A DNA stretch of 64,000 nucleotides from Vespula vulgaris (GCF_905475345.1 NC_066587.1:2994070-3058069), one strand, 5' to 3'; numbered from the stretch's first letter, positions 1 to 13,422 are shown. Notes: generated from the sequence alone by a model not told the origin. Numbers and translations are program-made.

Positions 1-1278
1 AAATTTTTACGGACAGAGAAAATCATATCGGTAAGGAAAGCTCGTGAATGCTAGAACGAAAGTCTTAATGTTCGAGAGTTTGCTGGGTGTTCATCTTAGT
101 CGTGAATGCCGTTCAATAAGTTGAAAGTTTACTTCGACCTTCGCTTAGCTCTTGGAAATGAGATGGTGGATAATTAAGCGCGACGAGCCGAAAACTCAGC
201 ATCTCTTATTCGACTTTCGAAGATGAGAGATTTTGCGACATTAAATTTGAAGACGATTCGTTGAAACTTTTCCTTAGAAGTTAAGAGAGTGCAAACGAAA
301 AAAAAAAAATAAAAGAGAAAGAGAGAGAGAAGAAGAGAAAGAAAGAAAACTATCTCTCATCCTCTTTTTCCCTTTCTTTCAACATATTTTACGTTTCCAG
401 CAGAATTTTCGTCTGATTTTACGGGATTAAAATATGTTTTTTTTTTTTGTTCACAACGGTACGCAGCAAAACAAAAAAAAAGGTTGGCAGGAAAAAATAG
501 AAATATTTTTTTTTATTTCATTTTCCTCTTTCCTTCTTTTAAAAAATTTTTTTTGGTATTTTTATTTTGCTTAATCGCCTTAGGTTCTTTAACGTTTTCA
601 AGTCAGTCGGTATTTAGTAAAATATTTATTCGAACGAGTAAGCTTACAATTTTGACGAAAATTTTGTTCAACCTTTTTCGACTCCTCGAATGAAGTCCTA
701 TCATAGTAGTTACTTTAATACAAGTTATAGTCTAGAAGGGGTCTTAGAGGTCGGCTCGTATCTGGATTATATTTCCGACGATGGACCGTGGATGTTGAAG
801 TAACTCGAGAATCGTGTAAACCACTTGAGAACATTCCCATCAACGGTTGCGGTCCACTTTATGGATTTTAAAAGCCGCACATAGAGTAGCTACGTGGTTT
901 GTTCTACATCTCTTAAGGTTTTAACGTAACCATAATCGATCTGTAACATCGGATACGAGAAGAAAGTTCCCTTTGACATTTTCGACTGAAATTAACAGAT
1001 TCAGGGTTATTGCTGAAAGAACTATTCGTTGGAGTTCGTTCGACGGAGAAATTAACAGTAAATAATTTTAATTGAAAATTTCTAAAGGTCGGAGGTCAGT
1101 ATAGAAATGTTTAATATTTATTAATTCCTGAGGAACAATAGATATTCTATAAGGGAAACTGTGATCTATTAATAACCTCATTCGTCATCTCTATCGGAAT
1201 TGATAGCTTATTAAACAAGTTAAATAGCATTATAGAAAAATATTCTGATAATAAATTCTATGGAGAATAGAAAGACAT

Positions 1279-1332
<54 letters not shown>
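1279..1332. repeat. (TA)n microsatellite
   Basis: About 54 nt of TA with one G interruption, in the upstream intron. Confidence 0.95.
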
Positions 1333-1334
<2 letters not shown>

Positions 1335-1487
1335 GTTATATAGAAGTGGTAAATATTTATGATCATCAATTATAACTTCATCAAATAACATGACATTAAA
1401 ACGATTCATTCAGACCGCTGCCACTTATCGCAACGACGTAAAAATGAGAGGTATATCAAACTTCGAGTTTTATTTCATGAAAAAAAT

Positions 1488-1508
1488 GAGAGAGAAAGAA
1501 AAAGAGAA

Positions 1509-1539
<31 letters not shown>

Positions 1540-1585
1540 GAGGAAGAGGGAGAGAGAGAGAGAGAGAGAGAGAGGAAGAAAAGGT
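1488..1585. repeat. (GA)n-rich purine tract
   Basis: Imperfect GA/GAAA array of about 100 nt. It creates Arg/Glu-rich and Leu/Ser-rich spurious open frames on the two strands. Confidence 0.95.
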
Positions 1586-1841
1586 AGAGGAAGCCAGAGC
1601 CGAAAATGTGAAATTCGTAGAGCTCGAGTCGACTGAAATGGCACGAAAAGCACGACCTGGACGAGGGAGAACAATGCTCGTGGATTTCGAGTCCGCCAAG
1701 ATGGCGGCCTAATTAGGAAGAACGCGTCTTAAATATGGATGTCGAGCCGACAGAAAATGCGAGAGTAAGAAAGAACGGGATGGGAGCGGAAAAGTGAAAA
1801 GGGGAGAGGGACGAAAAGAGGATAGGAAAGACTCGTATTCG

Positions 1842-2022
1842 TTTTTTTCTTTTTTTTTTTCTTCTACTACTACTACTTCTTCTTCCCTTCCATTTTTTCC
1901 CTTCCATTTTTTCCCTTTCTTCTTTCTCCTCATTTCTTTCCTGTTTTTTTTTTCTTTTTCTTTCTTTCTTTTTTCTTTTTTCTTTCTTTTCCTTTTTCTT
2001 CTTCTTTTCTTTCTTTTTTTTT
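1842..2022. repeat. Long polypyrimidine tract
   Basis: About 180 nt almost wholly T and C on the + strand, with a short (CTA)n interruption. It is purine-rich on the - strand. Confidence 0.9.
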
Positions 2023-2197
2023 AATCCTTACATCGTGCTAAGGAATGTAAGAAAACTCATCGAGCTGGTTTTAATATCGTTCTTCTTTCTCTTAATCGAA
2101 ATCAAGCGCTGATTCAGTGAATCTTTGAGCTTTCAAGATCCTCGCGATGGATCGTGTAAGGTCGTACGGAACAAATTAGATTTCCGAGAACTTATCT

Positions 2198-2253
2198 TAC
2201 TACTGCTACTACTACGACTACTACTATTACTATTACTATTACTACTATTACCT
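2198..2253. repeat. (TAC/TAT)n trinucleotide repeat
   Basis: Mixed TAC and TAT units, about 56 nt. Confidence 0.9.
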
Positions 2254-3035
2254 ACGATGACCCTTTTTGTGTTCTTTTTCGTTTTTGCATCGAGATAGTT
2301 TCTATTAAAAAAATATATATATATACGTTTTATCAAGGGAAATTTTTGAAGAATACGATAAATGCGTAAATACATACACATATGTGTATATATGTATAGT
2401 TGTGATAACATTCCATGAAAAAGCCGATTTAATCGGAACAAAAATTCCATTCGGAATAGTTATATTCCGTTCGATACGTTCACGCGAAATAAAATTTCGA
2501 ATAAACGTGAAGCTTAATCGGGGATGCTCGATCGATTTTCGATAAAGGTTTGATATTTAAATTTTCTGCTATTCTTCGCGAGTGTACGAATAACGAGAAT
2601 TTCAAGGAAAAAAAAAAAAAGAAAAAAAAATAGGAAGTCAAAACCTTATTGGAAATCATCGAGAAACTAGCGCTTATGATTGTTGCATCTTTTCGATGCA
2701 CAACGATTGCACATCGAACGATTTTTCAATGAAATATTTTCCATTTCTTTTTCTCCCTCCCTCTCTCTCCTCTCTCTTTCTCTTTCTTTCTCTCTCTCTC
2801 TCTCTCTTTTGATCGTTGAATCGTTCTCTTATCTTTATTTTCGTTTTCCTTTTTTCCCTTCTTTTTTGCTTCTTTTTTGTTTTTTCTTCTATTTTTTTTT
2901 CAAGAAATCGATTTCATGTAATTTCGCAGTGGACAAAATAAACTTCGTTTCCCGTCGACTATGCTTCTCTGGAAGGGAAAATTAAAGCGAGGAATTTTTT
3001 CCTTTTCGACCTTTCTCCACTCTTTCTCACTTTTG

Positions 3036-3092
3036 TCTTACTCTCTCTCTTTCTCTCACACACACACACACACTCTCTCTCTCTTTCTTTCT
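3036..3092. repeat. (CT)n(CA)n(CT)n compound microsatellite
   Basis: CT units flank a CACACACACACACACA core. Confidence 0.9.
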
Positions 3093-4098
3093 TTTTCTAT
3101 TTCGCTTTTCTCTCTATTTGATCGAGAAACAAGCTTTAAACTATTTCGTCGTTTCGGTCGTCGTCAGGTTTGAAAAACTTATAGAAATGAGTTTGAAAAA
3201 AAGAGAGAAAAAAGAAGAAAAAAAAAGAGAAGAAGGGAGCAAAGAAATTTCCGGGCGTCTCTTGCGTAACTAGTAGAAGAAAAGTCAAACGAAAATAGAA
3301 ACGAAAAAGGTGAGGTCATTGTTAAAGATCGTAAAACGAGGAGAGCTTGAAGGTGGAAAGAGAGGAAAGGGAGGAAAAGGAAGTTAAGTCAAGGAAGTCG
3401 TAGCGTTGAAAAGGACTATCGTGGGTGAACGAGATGGGAAGATATCGTCTCGACCAACCAACTCAGAGAGAAAGAGAGATAGAAAGAAAGAAAAATAAAG
3501 TATCGAGAGAAAGAGAGGGAGAGAGAGAGAAAGAGAACGTCGAGTGAAATTCCCGGGGATGCCGTTTGCAAATGTCCCCGGCAAAATAAGCCACGGCTTA
3601 TAGTTCCAGGGAGAATCCACTTTACCAGTCTCAGAGGCCTCGAATCCCGTGGAACAATGTACACTAGCCCTCGTTTCCCTCGACCCAAATAGATTTAGGT
3701 AAGGGAAGCGTCGTTACGTTACGTCGTATCTAGCGCTTTTCGAACCACATACAATTTTCTCTACTTCTGGAAAACGTCGAGTTTCCTTGAGCTACCATTA
3801 AACGGGGTCGAAATTAAACGTTCGTTTTCATTCTCGATCAGTGGACCGAGTTATCTCGATTAAGGATTTGGAAAATTGTTGAAAATGAGTTTCGAATGTA
3901 TCATCAAATTCGATTGAAATTTCTCGACCGATTTTCATTTATATCCTATTTCTCTCGTAAGTCTTTTTTTATCAGTTGTATGATATTTCATTTATCCATT
4001 TTATGTTATCATAACTTTTTTTTTAATCATTTTGTTTCTTCCGTCAAATTTTTAATCGTTTAACGAGCATACTAGTTGTATCATTAAAAAAATAATGC

Positions 4099-4099
<1 letters not shown>

Positions 4100-4134
<35 letters not shown>

Positions 4135-4136
4135 AA
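4100..4136. repeat. (TA)n microsatellite
   Basis: Perfect AT/TA run of about 30 nt. Confidence 0.9.
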
Positions 4137-4436
4137 ATTAATTGCAAAGGTACTATCGTTTGTGAACAAGAGAACAAGCAAAGAGAATACAAGGATGTTT
4201 AATATCGCGGCTCACGTTCGCTAGCTCATTGTTCGTATTGCTGGCAAAAGCGCCAAGTTGGGCTTTAGATTCGGGTTTTGTTTCGTAGTCGAAGTAGACT
4301 TGTAATTATGTAAAATATTGAGTTGCAAAATATACAATAGTTTGTTGAATTAGGGAAAGTTAACGGGATACAAAGACGCAGTTTGTTGCTAACTTTGAAA
4401 GAAGGCATCTGGTGAACATAAAATAGAAAGAAAAAT

Positions 4437-4440
<4 letters not shown>

Positions 4441-4479
<39 letters not shown>

Positions 4480-4640
4480 AAAGAAAAAGAGAAAGAGAGA
4501 GAGAGAGAAACATAAGAATAAGAATAAGATAGAGAAATACAAAGAATAGTGAATGGAAGGAACGTTGATCGCAAAAAGAAGAGAAAAAAAGAAAAGAAAA
4601 GAAAAGGAAAGAAAAGGAAAGGAAAGGAAAGGAAAAAGCT
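4441..4640. repeat. (GA)n followed by (GAAAA/GGAAA)n purine array
   Basis: A perfect (AG)n of about 34 nt leads into GA/GAAA mixtures. A second block of GAAAA, GGAAA units starts near 4571. Confidence 0.9.
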
Positions 4641-5026
4641 AGAAAATTGAAGAAAACAGAAAGGAACAAACGGAAGCTTTAGGAGAATTAAATAGAACAA
4701 GCGAAAACTTTAAACGAATTACAGTCGAAGTCGAACAGGAATAAAAGGTAGATAGAATAATTAGGAGACAAAGAAATGAATCCCGCCGAAGACTTTAACG
4801 TAGAAAGAAAAATCAGAAAACTTCCCTATTCGTTCTTGAAGAAAGAAGCGAGAAGGCTCCGAAGGATAATAGCGTAGATATGACGTGAAGATAAGCGATG
4901 CATAAACAAGAACGAAAAAATTGAGATTACTTTTTGAAAGGGAGAAGAGACAAAACTTTGTTCCTTTTTTTCTCTTTTCTATTTTTTTATTTTTTTTTAA
5001 TTTTATTTCATTTATTTATTTTTTTT

Positions 5027-5029
5027 GAG

Positions 5030-5061
<32 letters not shown>

Positions 5062-5136
5062 GGAGAGATAGAGAGAGAGAGAGAGAGAGAGAAAGAGAAA
5101 GAGAAAGAGAAAGAGAGAAAGAGAAAGAAAAGAAAA
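5027..5136. repeat. (GATA)n-(GA)n compound microsatellite
   Basis: Five to six GATA units pass directly into a GA/GAAA array of about 80 nt. Confidence 0.95.
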
Positions 5137-5253
5137 AATCCGTACTTTCCTTGAAGCTATATTACAGTTATCGAAAATCGTCGTAGATTGGCTACGAGAA
5201 AGAGAGAGAGAGAGAAAGAGAAAGAAAGAGTAGGAGTAAAAAAAGAAATAAAA

Positions 5254-5308
5254 AGGAAGGAAGGAAGGAAGGAAGAAAGGAAGGAAGGAAGGAAGGAAGG
5301 AAGGAAGA
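5254..5308. repeat. (GGAA)n microsatellite
   Basis: About 13 GGAA units with one GAAA interruption. GGAA is the ETS core, but in this context it is most simply a tandem repeat. Confidence 0.95.
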
Positions 5309-5429
5309 ATGTTCTCCCCCTTAGTTTGGTATTCGTGCGTCGATGATGTAAGCAAAAGAGAGTCGCGATAAGACGAGATATCAGCTTTCTATATGAGAAG
5401 GAAAATGTGGAAGTAAAATTGTGCTCGAG

Positions 5430-5503
5430 GAAAGAAAATAGAAAGAAAAGAGAGAAAGAGAGAGAGAGAGAACAAGAGAAAGAGAGGGAAAGAGGAGAGG
5501 AGA
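5430..5503. repeat. (GA)n array, left arm of an inverted pair
   Basis: An imperfect GA tract that faces the CT tract at 5615-5676 as an inverted complement across about 110 nt. Confidence 0.9.
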
Positions 5504-5614
5504 CAAATTTTCTTCCTCTTTATAGACAGAAGATATTTGACAGAGAGATAGAGAGAAAGTAGAAAAGAAACGAATCATATGCTCCAGGCGTGCATTACAG
5601 ATTCGAATCGATCG

Positions 5615-5676
5615 TTCTCTCTCTCTCTCTCTCTCTCTTTCTCTATCTCTCTCTTTCTCTCTCTTTCTCTCTCTCA
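5615..5676. repeat. (CT)n array
   Basis: TCTC units with a few T interruptions, about 60 nt. Confidence 0.95.
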
Positions 5677-5816
5677 CTTGTCGATTATATCACGGTTCCT
5701 TTCGCTTGTCACAGAGAGTCAGAGATTCGTGAAACAAGACATGTATTCGTATTCCTCATGTCAACATGTAAATACGTTCAAGACAAAATCTCGACCTCAT
5801 GGTCGATCGATCGAAT

Positions 5817-5819
<3 letters not shown>

Positions 5820-5857
<38 letters not shown>

Positions 5858-5874
5858 GTTCTCTCGCTCTCTCT
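5820..5874. repeat. (CT)n array
   Basis: Mostly perfect CT run, about 55 nt. Confidence 0.95.
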
Positions 5875-6049
5875 TATTGTTAGCACACATACACGCACAC
5901 TCATGGCTGTCGTACGGCATGCAACGGATCTCTCGATGCGGATCGACCATGTCCCCGGGTAAATACGTCGTGCGGTTGAGATCGCTCCGGTATACGTCAG
6001 CAGCATCCTATCCATCCTACCAGAAACGGACCACTGGCTTCTCCCTTCA

Positions 6050-6050
6050 A

Positions 6051-6082
<32 letters not shown>

Positions 6083-6144
6083 GTTTCTCTCTCTGTTTCT
6101 CTCTCTGTCTCTCTGTCTCTCTCTGCTGTCTGTCTGTCTCTCTC
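6050..6144. repeat. (CT)n / (CTGT)n array
   Basis: CT run degenerating to CTCTGTTT and CTGT units. Confidence 0.95.
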
Positions 6145-6631
6145 ATCGATAATACTCGATTCCAAACTACGCTATCCAGGTCGTTGTCTTCGTCGCGACA
6201 TATCGTGCAAAGTTCTCGACTCTATCCATGAACTCTAACTCCTTATACTATTGTTCGTTCTTCCTATCGTTCGACGTGCTCTAACGAAGATTACAATGTA
6301 TATCTCGGAGGTAAAGCTTTCCTTTCGTTTCATTGGACGAATATGTATTTTCAAGTGATACAAATCTATTGTTGCATTATTGATATTTCGATACAAGTTC
6401 GAAAGAAGAGAATCGATGTAAGTAAATAGATTGTATTCGTTGTCATTCTCTTTCCTTAATCAGATGTATCATTGTTAATTTACTTCAAACATCGAGGATG
6501 ATGGTCCGCTAATTGTAAGATAAATAGGATCATAATTTATCCTATATATGCGAAAATCAAGGATATGCATTAGGGTAACTCCAAAGCTCTAGATCAAAGG
6601 TTAGTGATCGCTTTGTAGTAGTTTGATGTTA

Positions 6632-6683
6632 CATATGTATATTATATATATATACATATACACACATATATATATACATTTAC

Positions 6684-6735
<52 letters not shown>
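6632..6735. repeat. (TA)n array with CA interruptions
   Basis: About 100 nt, the last 45 nt perfect TA. Confidence 0.95.
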
Positions 6736-6738
<3 letters not shown>

Positions 6739-9484
6739 ATTTGTATCATTGAATTCACTATTATAGATTTGTCTATGTTTCGAGTATCACGAAAGACGAC
6801 ATTATCTTAGAACATTACCCTTCTTTCGAAAGGTAATGAAAGAGTTTATCATATTTTTCTCCATTTCAGATTCGCCATTTTTATCGATTTTCTCTTTTCT
6901 TACATATGAGAGATATTCATTTTGCACGTAGAAAAAGAAGAAGAAAAGATACATACGAATTTTGTGGAAAGCATCGATTGGTATGGAGTTTTATTTTGCC
7001 CTTTAAGAAAGTCGTTGTTCCTTCGTGTTTCGAGTGGAATCATATCGCAATCCACAGAAAGATCTATCGAAGATGATACTTGAGACAAAAGAAAGCGTTA
7101 CAGACAATTTTCTTCGGTTATAGCCACGAATCCTACGGCGCGACATATAAAGTGCTGAGATTTGCGTTTGACGCGTTCAGGTGTTATACATTCTCGAGAG
7201 GCAATTGAAAAGCTTTCAAACCGCGCAAACAAGCTGCGAAACGCCTTTGAAGTAACTCGATCGAGACTTTCCGCGTGAACAGCGCGAACGGAGTTTCTAT
7301 CGGTTTTCAAATACCACCGGGAACTCCTTCGAACAAGAGGCATATCGATTTTCCGATAAACTTCGGCTACGCCCTCAGCTCTTTAAACTTCGATAAGGTG
7401 ACGAGATCTTATCGCTTTATCGTTAAGATTATGCATCTGCATATATTATTATTTTTCTTTTTTCTTTCTTTTTTTTTTCTTTTTTTTTCCCTTTTTTTTC
7501 TTAACCATATTTGCTTCAGTTTCGATGAAGGACTCTTTGTAAAATACTGAATGAAAGTGACTTATTACTTTCCGAAGTTTCTCGTAATTTATTGAATCCT
7601 TAAAAGTCAATAAATTAAATGGTGCTCTCTCTCCTTTTTTTTTTTTTGTTTAGAGTAGAGGGAAAAGGAAATTGAATACGATCGTAACTTGTCAATATCG
7701 CAATAACTGTCTATACATTTTTTTCCCCATTCTTCTATAATCAATTATTGAATAATTTTCTTATTAATGATATAATAGATCTGTTAAAAAATCTTGTCGT
7801 ACTTTTTAATGACGATTCAAACACATTTTGACAGAAGTCGGAACCTAATAGTAGAACTTAATGGAAACGATTAATTCTACTAAATGTTGTTCAAAACTGT
7901 AAATCTTCCTTAACCACGAGTCCCATGCTGAGTGAAATCCGTTTTCGTTACAATGTAAACAATGCAAAGATAAACGCTTTAGAGTAAACGGACAACGTTA
8001 ACTGACACTTGAGATTTTGCGAACTCGTCTATCCCATAGAAACTTCGTGTAAGTATATACGCCTCACAACTGTTGCGTATTTCTATCTTCGAAGTGCCTG
8101 TATATATGTGCATGTATGTGTGTATGTATCACGAGTGAGTGAAATTCTATAAGAAGCTCTTACACTTTGTTTAATTTGTCTTTACTCCCCGCTTGAAGCG
8201 TTATATTCTTTTACGATGACAACACAAACACGAATACGAAGTTAGTGTTAGTTTAATAATAAAGTGTTATTAATAATAAAGTAGGAAGAAAATATGTATG
8301 TATTTTGTATCATGAATGAAAATTATTATTTTTTTTCTTTCCGAAGAAAAAAAAAGAAAGAAAAAAATAATAAGAAGAACAATGAGAAACCATTTTTTTC
8401 ATAAACTTTTATATATATATATTTTTGTATAAATTTATGAGTGTGTTGATAATTAATAAACAAATTTATAAATGACTTTTGCGATGCTTTCTTTATTGCA
8501 ATCTCAGCAACGAGAAAAGGAAAAAAAGAAATTGCAGTACGTTAATTAATTTTCTTCATAGCTGGTCGACTACTCCTCTCATTTCAAGTACCACCGCCGA
8601 CACCCTTTATTTTCTCACCTAATCACGGAGGCGTCATACTTTGTACCACCCTTATAGTCGATAGCCGTCGACCCTTTTACTCGTGAGACGAGACTTATTT
8701 TACCCAAGGGGATGAAAGATTTTCACAAAGTGTACCTACGTGACAACGTGGATTTTCAAAACACGCATCACCCTACAGTGAATTTGTCCTTCAAATCCCT
8801 TCTTCAAGCCAATTTCTTCTATGTGGTTTTCAGTTTTCACGAATTTTTGTTACGCCTCGAGCATCTGTCGAGTTTCCACATAGTCTCACTACATCATGCA
8901 CTCGAGAACCAATCGATATTTTTTTCTTAATTTAAGAACAACGAACAGTGCAAGTGTTTTGCGATAAATCTAAATAAAAAATCGATTTCAATTTCGCACA
9001 ATACACATTTTCTCAATATTACTTCCATTTTATCAGATATCATTTATACTTTCTGCCAAATAAAAATTATAATCGTTTAAAAATTATCTTCGCGTTTTAT
9101 TGTTCTCGTATAAATTTTCCAAATTATATACATATATATATAGATATACATATTATCGTTTTACAATCGAGATATTACTTCTAAAATTCGAGATCGATAG
9201 AACGTTTATCAGTCTCCGTAATAAAGATGAAAATAGAACAGCAACGAGAAGGGAGCAAAAAATAAAAAAGTAGTGCCAGTTGTTTTAGTGTACCCTATCG
9301 CACTACTCGAAATTATCGTTACGAGGATTCGTTTCGAGAAGAGATGACGTCGTTACCATTCGTCGTTGATCGTAAAAGTTATCGAAGCTAACCGACGTAG
9401 AAGTACGGCTGTGTATGCGTGCGTGTGTATGTATATGTGTGTTAACAAAGGGAAAAGGGAAGCAACTTCGATGATCGATACAGA

Positions 9485-9530
9485 GGGAAAGAGAGAGAGA
9501 GAGAAAGGGAGAGAGAGAATGGGAGAGTGA
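9485..9530. repeat. (GA)n array
   Basis: GAGA/GGGA units, about 45 nt. Confidence 0.85.
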
Positions 9531-10123
9531 GATAGAACATTCGGCAGAAGGTTCGTCGTGGAATAAAGGCATGAGATACTTTCCCGGAAATTACGGTCTC
9601 TCTGTCGAGTATTTCCGGTTTGACGATATAGCATATAAGTCATTTCAAACATTTCACATCTTACGAATTCGACTGACTCGATTTTATCGTATTTAATAAT
9701 GACAAACTTGAAATAATTCAAACTCGAATTTCTTCATATTCTATATAATAATAAATATTCTTAAATTGAATCTGACGATTAATCACGTCGATATAAGAAT
9801 ATATTTTCCTACTGATAAATAAAATTAATTTTGTTCATATAAAATTTCTTGTAATATTTTATCGTATCTGCATTGAACTTACAAAGAGAAAGAGAGAAAG
9901 AGAAAGAGGTATATATAGAAAGAAATATCGTTCGAAGAAACATTAAACGAAATTTATCGGAAGAAACAGTGGCGCAGCGGATATATAAGTTGTCTCTACC
10001 ATTCCAAGTTTGTTGACCGTGAAGGAAAATATAGACGGAAAAAGGACTCGTATTCGAATTTAACGTTATTACTTTAAAGCGGAAATATCTTGTTTTTTTA
10101 AGCATCCTTTAAAACGAAAAAAA

Positions 10124-10162
10124 GGTGATAATGATAATAATAATAATAACAATAATAATAAC

Positions 10163-10224
<62 letters not shown>
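10124..10224. repeat. (AAT)n microsatellite
   Basis: About 100 nt of AAT units with a few AAC variants at the left end, becoming perfect to the right. Confidence 0.95.
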
Positions 10225-10227
<3 letters not shown>

Positions 10228-10408
10228 GTAAAACAAAAACCGAATCCCTTTCTTCCTCTTTTTAAGAATCTTTTCATTTATCGAAACGCGAAATTACGTT
10301 TTTATATTGGACATGTTTTTCCAACCTCGAATTCCATTGAAAATGGCGGCAATTGCTTTCATATCTGTCTTTATTTATGCGTAGCCATGAGTTTTAGACC
10401 CTACGCAT

Positions 10409-10439
<31 letters not shown>

Positions 10440-11256
10440 TTATTTTCTTTTCTCTTTTTATCAGTCACCAATAAACATAAAACTCATTGTCTTTCATCCT
10501 CGTAAAGTATAACGCTCGGATGCGTTTTATCCTATGTCCATCCCTTTGATGTCTGGTCATAAAGGATTTACAATCAGTATAAGTTTTTAATTTATTAATG
10601 ACGCCAACAGAAACTTTCATGAGCTTGTTAATGTTTTTAAACGAAATCAACCAATAAGGTTATGAAATATTTTTCTTTTGTTCTTTTTTTTTATGTATGT
10701 TCTTTCGACCTTTTTGCAAGAAATATATCATATTCTTTCTTTTTCTTTTTTTCTTTCTTATTGGAATCGAAATTAGTGGGATTTGCGTACGTTAAGAGTT
10801 CCATATGATCGTTTTATCATATTCGAGTTTATATAGAACGATCGTCGTTTTATAAATTCCGAGTGACTTTCGCGGCTCAGTTATACCGAAAAATTCTTTT
10901 ATAAATCAGTTTACGTACGAGCAAGCCAGGAAATATATAGTGCTCGATCTCCGAATTCGACTGGAAATCTACTAGACGATGCATACGATATGTATGCAAG
11001 AACGAGTTCGAATTGAAGCCTGAAAATGCACTTCCCCGAGATATCCAATCGTATAGATACGAATCGATAGTTTCATCGGAGAGTTTCTTTCGAAAAATAT
11101 TTCGCTTTTTTCATATTTCGTTTTTAATTCATTTTTCATATTTCGTTCAAAATTATTTACGAGAATATAGTGAACATATGAATTATCAACTATTGATTTT
11201 TCTCCCTACAAATAATATATTTTTTTTTCTATTATCTATATATTAGTAATTATGTG

Positions 11257-11288
<32 letters not shown>

Positions 11289-11393
11289 CTCGTGGGCGGA
11301 GAATTCGACATGGAGTTGAACTTCGTGATACAGGACGCACAGAACATCAGGCACATGTTGGAACTTCTGGATCACTGCCCACCTAATCTCCAG
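11289..11393 (+). CDS. Nbea: Neurobeachin exon a (N-terminal region, LVGGEFDMELNF)
   Basis: A 105-nt exon, 35 codons, phase 0 at both ends. The acceptor is TTTTACAG after a run of TTTA repeats and the donor is CAG|GTATAT. It begins LVGGEFDMELNFVIQDAQ and matches the vertebrate NBEA segment LVGGEFDLEMNFIIQDAE, about 100 residues from the vertebrate start. In vertebrates the preceding residues (MKFAVLIGLIQVGE...) are encoded upstream; I found no such segment at 1-11288, so that exon is outside the window. The exon is isolated between more than 11 kb of upstream intron and 37.7 kb of downstream intron. Confidence 0.95.
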
Positions 11394-13422
11394 GTATATT
11401 ATACCTTTCATCGCGTTTAATTTGAACCTTACGTAAACTTGATCGAATCCCATCGCTAATATATGAAAGTTCTAAATGGCTTTCGCGACATATTACGGTA
11501 ACGGTTTCGAGTCATTTATTATGCACGACCAGTGGGAGTTCCTTATGTTCTTGTTATCGTAAAAAGTTTAATGCAGGAATATCTCAGAAACTAAATCGGA
11601 TATAAGGAAAATGATTTATGCTCAAATTGATTAATCAACGTTCGTACATATAAAATATTTATTTCAATTTAAAATCAGTCGTTTCAATATGCGTTCGTTG
11701 TATCATTCGTTTGCAAATACTTCATATATTTCATTTTTATTGAGAGAACGTTTTTTTTTTCTTTTGTACTACTTTTTATTTATTTATTTATTTTATTTAT
11801 CGGAAAATAAAAAGCGCAGAGACATTTTTTATTTGCATTATTGAATAATTGCTCGTTGTTAATTTTCACATATCAATTTGTCAGTTGATGAACGAATGAA
11901 AAGTAAAGCAAATAATGATAAAGTAAAATATTATTAGATCGTAATTTATTCCCGCCATATCTCTTGTTTGTTTGTTTCTTTTTTTTCCATAATTATTTCT
12001 GTATAATTTTTCATAAATACGGTGAAAGCCCAGTAAAATACGGATGGAATTATTTTAATATCCTTACGATATACAAAGAGTTTGATAAAAGAAAATCGCA
12101 TTTCCTTTCGATCGTAGAGATATTATGGGGAATTTCAATAACGGTTCTTTAACCATAACTTCTTAAGCGTAAAAAGCTTTGTGCGATTATCTCTTCAACG
12201 CGCGTATGAATTTCGTCGGTCTTTTGGTTCAAGTTGAAAACGATTTGCTATTGTATATACCTATACACATACATACAATTTTCCATCGATTTGCCTTTCG
12301 TATCCTCTCGAAGTCAATAAAATCTTCCATCTATTGTAATTTCGAGAACATCTTATCATCTTATCTTATCGTTAGTATATTAATTTTAATTATTAAAACA
12401 ATCAAATCGGAAGATAATTCGAATAAATTCTTATTCGTATTTCTTCGTGACAATAATTCGAAATCCGTCGATTATACTTCAATTTAAATTCAAATGCGTC
12501 TTTTCTTATCCTTGGAACAGTTACCATCCGATAAATCGAGTCTACAAAGAGGTGGTTACAAATATTTCTTAAACATCAACTTTAATATATAACTCTTTTT
12601 GGCGTTATGGCTTCGAAAAATTGGAGTACGGCCAGCACCTTCTTCGAAGGGTTCATGAAATCTATGTTTTCTTTGCAAGTTTTATGTATGAAGTTACATC
12701 ATTCGGGCGCGCGTGCGCTCCTTTATGTGCACACTCTTTTATCTTCCGCATAGTTATTCTCATATAAGGTATTTTGAACTTTTTGAGATTACAAAGGAAA
12801 AGGAAATAAAAAGGGTAAAAAAAAAATTAATAAATAAAAAGAGAATAGAATCAACTAAAATATAAATATAAAGTATCTAAATAACACTTTATTTCTTCTC
12901 TAAGCTAATCGATTTTCTTTTTTTTTTTTTAATCGTCGATGAATAATTAATCGAAAAATGAAGAAATAAAGAAGAAGTAATGATATTTTCTCTTGTGTTA
13001 TTACTACAGTGCACCGTAGTATCATTGATATAAAAGCAAATTGAAGGTGGTATATCCAGTGGGATTTGAAAGTAGATGCGAGTTATATCTCCCACCTTTA
13101 TTCGTAGCGATGTTACCAGTACGCAAAATCGCTCGTGTCGTTGACATGGTAATCGAAAACGAGATCTGAAATTCCTTTGTAAGCGAATAAATTGGATGGC
13201 GCCGGCGTTGCTAGTTCTGCCCGAGCCAGAAGCATTGGTCGCCGTTTCTACGGCGAGTAGAAAAAGGTGAGTTATTGAAAATACAATATGGTCGTGGAAA
13301 CCTTTTCCATGGGGATGCATATAGATTCGAAAAGGGAGAAAGATCTCGTATAACATTGCTACCAGTGCGAAACAAGAAGTTGGAATGGAGAAAAATAAAT
13401 TCAAATAAACTATACTCCATAT

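Larger units (their letters stand above)
1..11288 (+). other. Upstream intron, 3' part (over 11 kb)
   Basis: I see no exon here that fits the neurobeachin frame, and no second gene. The stretch is AT-rich with very dense simple repeats, especially at 1280-6150, where purine and pyrimidine dinucleotide arrays occur every few hundred bases. A less repetitive, GC-richer part at about 7100-7400 and another at about 8560-8900 hold short open frames without recognisable similarity. The intron ends in TTTA repeats and TTTTACAG before the exon at 11289. Confidence 0.8.

Noticed and set aside
1456..1699. Leu/Ser-rich and Arg/Glu-rich open frames
   Set aside because: They are translations of a (GA)n array in several frames, not genes. 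The same applies to arrays at 4441, 5027, 5615, 14968, 27722, 34309, 47610 and 55511.
3697..3704. Possible recursive splice site TTTAG|GTAAGG
   Set aside because: The adjacent pyrimidine tract is weak and interrupted; a bare AG|GTAAG occurs by chance in an intron this long.
7098..7550. Overlapping open frames on both strands in a GC-richer part of the upstream intron
   Set aside because: No recognisable domain, no splice sites that extend the frame, and no fit to the neurobeachin sequence.
8712..8930. 72-codon + strand open frame
   Set aside because: No similarity recognised; surrounded by AT-rich intron and within the expected length for chance frames.
13262..13272. Donor-like AAAAAG|GTGAGT in the giant intron
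   Set aside because: No acceptor plus in-frame open segment upstream that would make a credible cassette exon.
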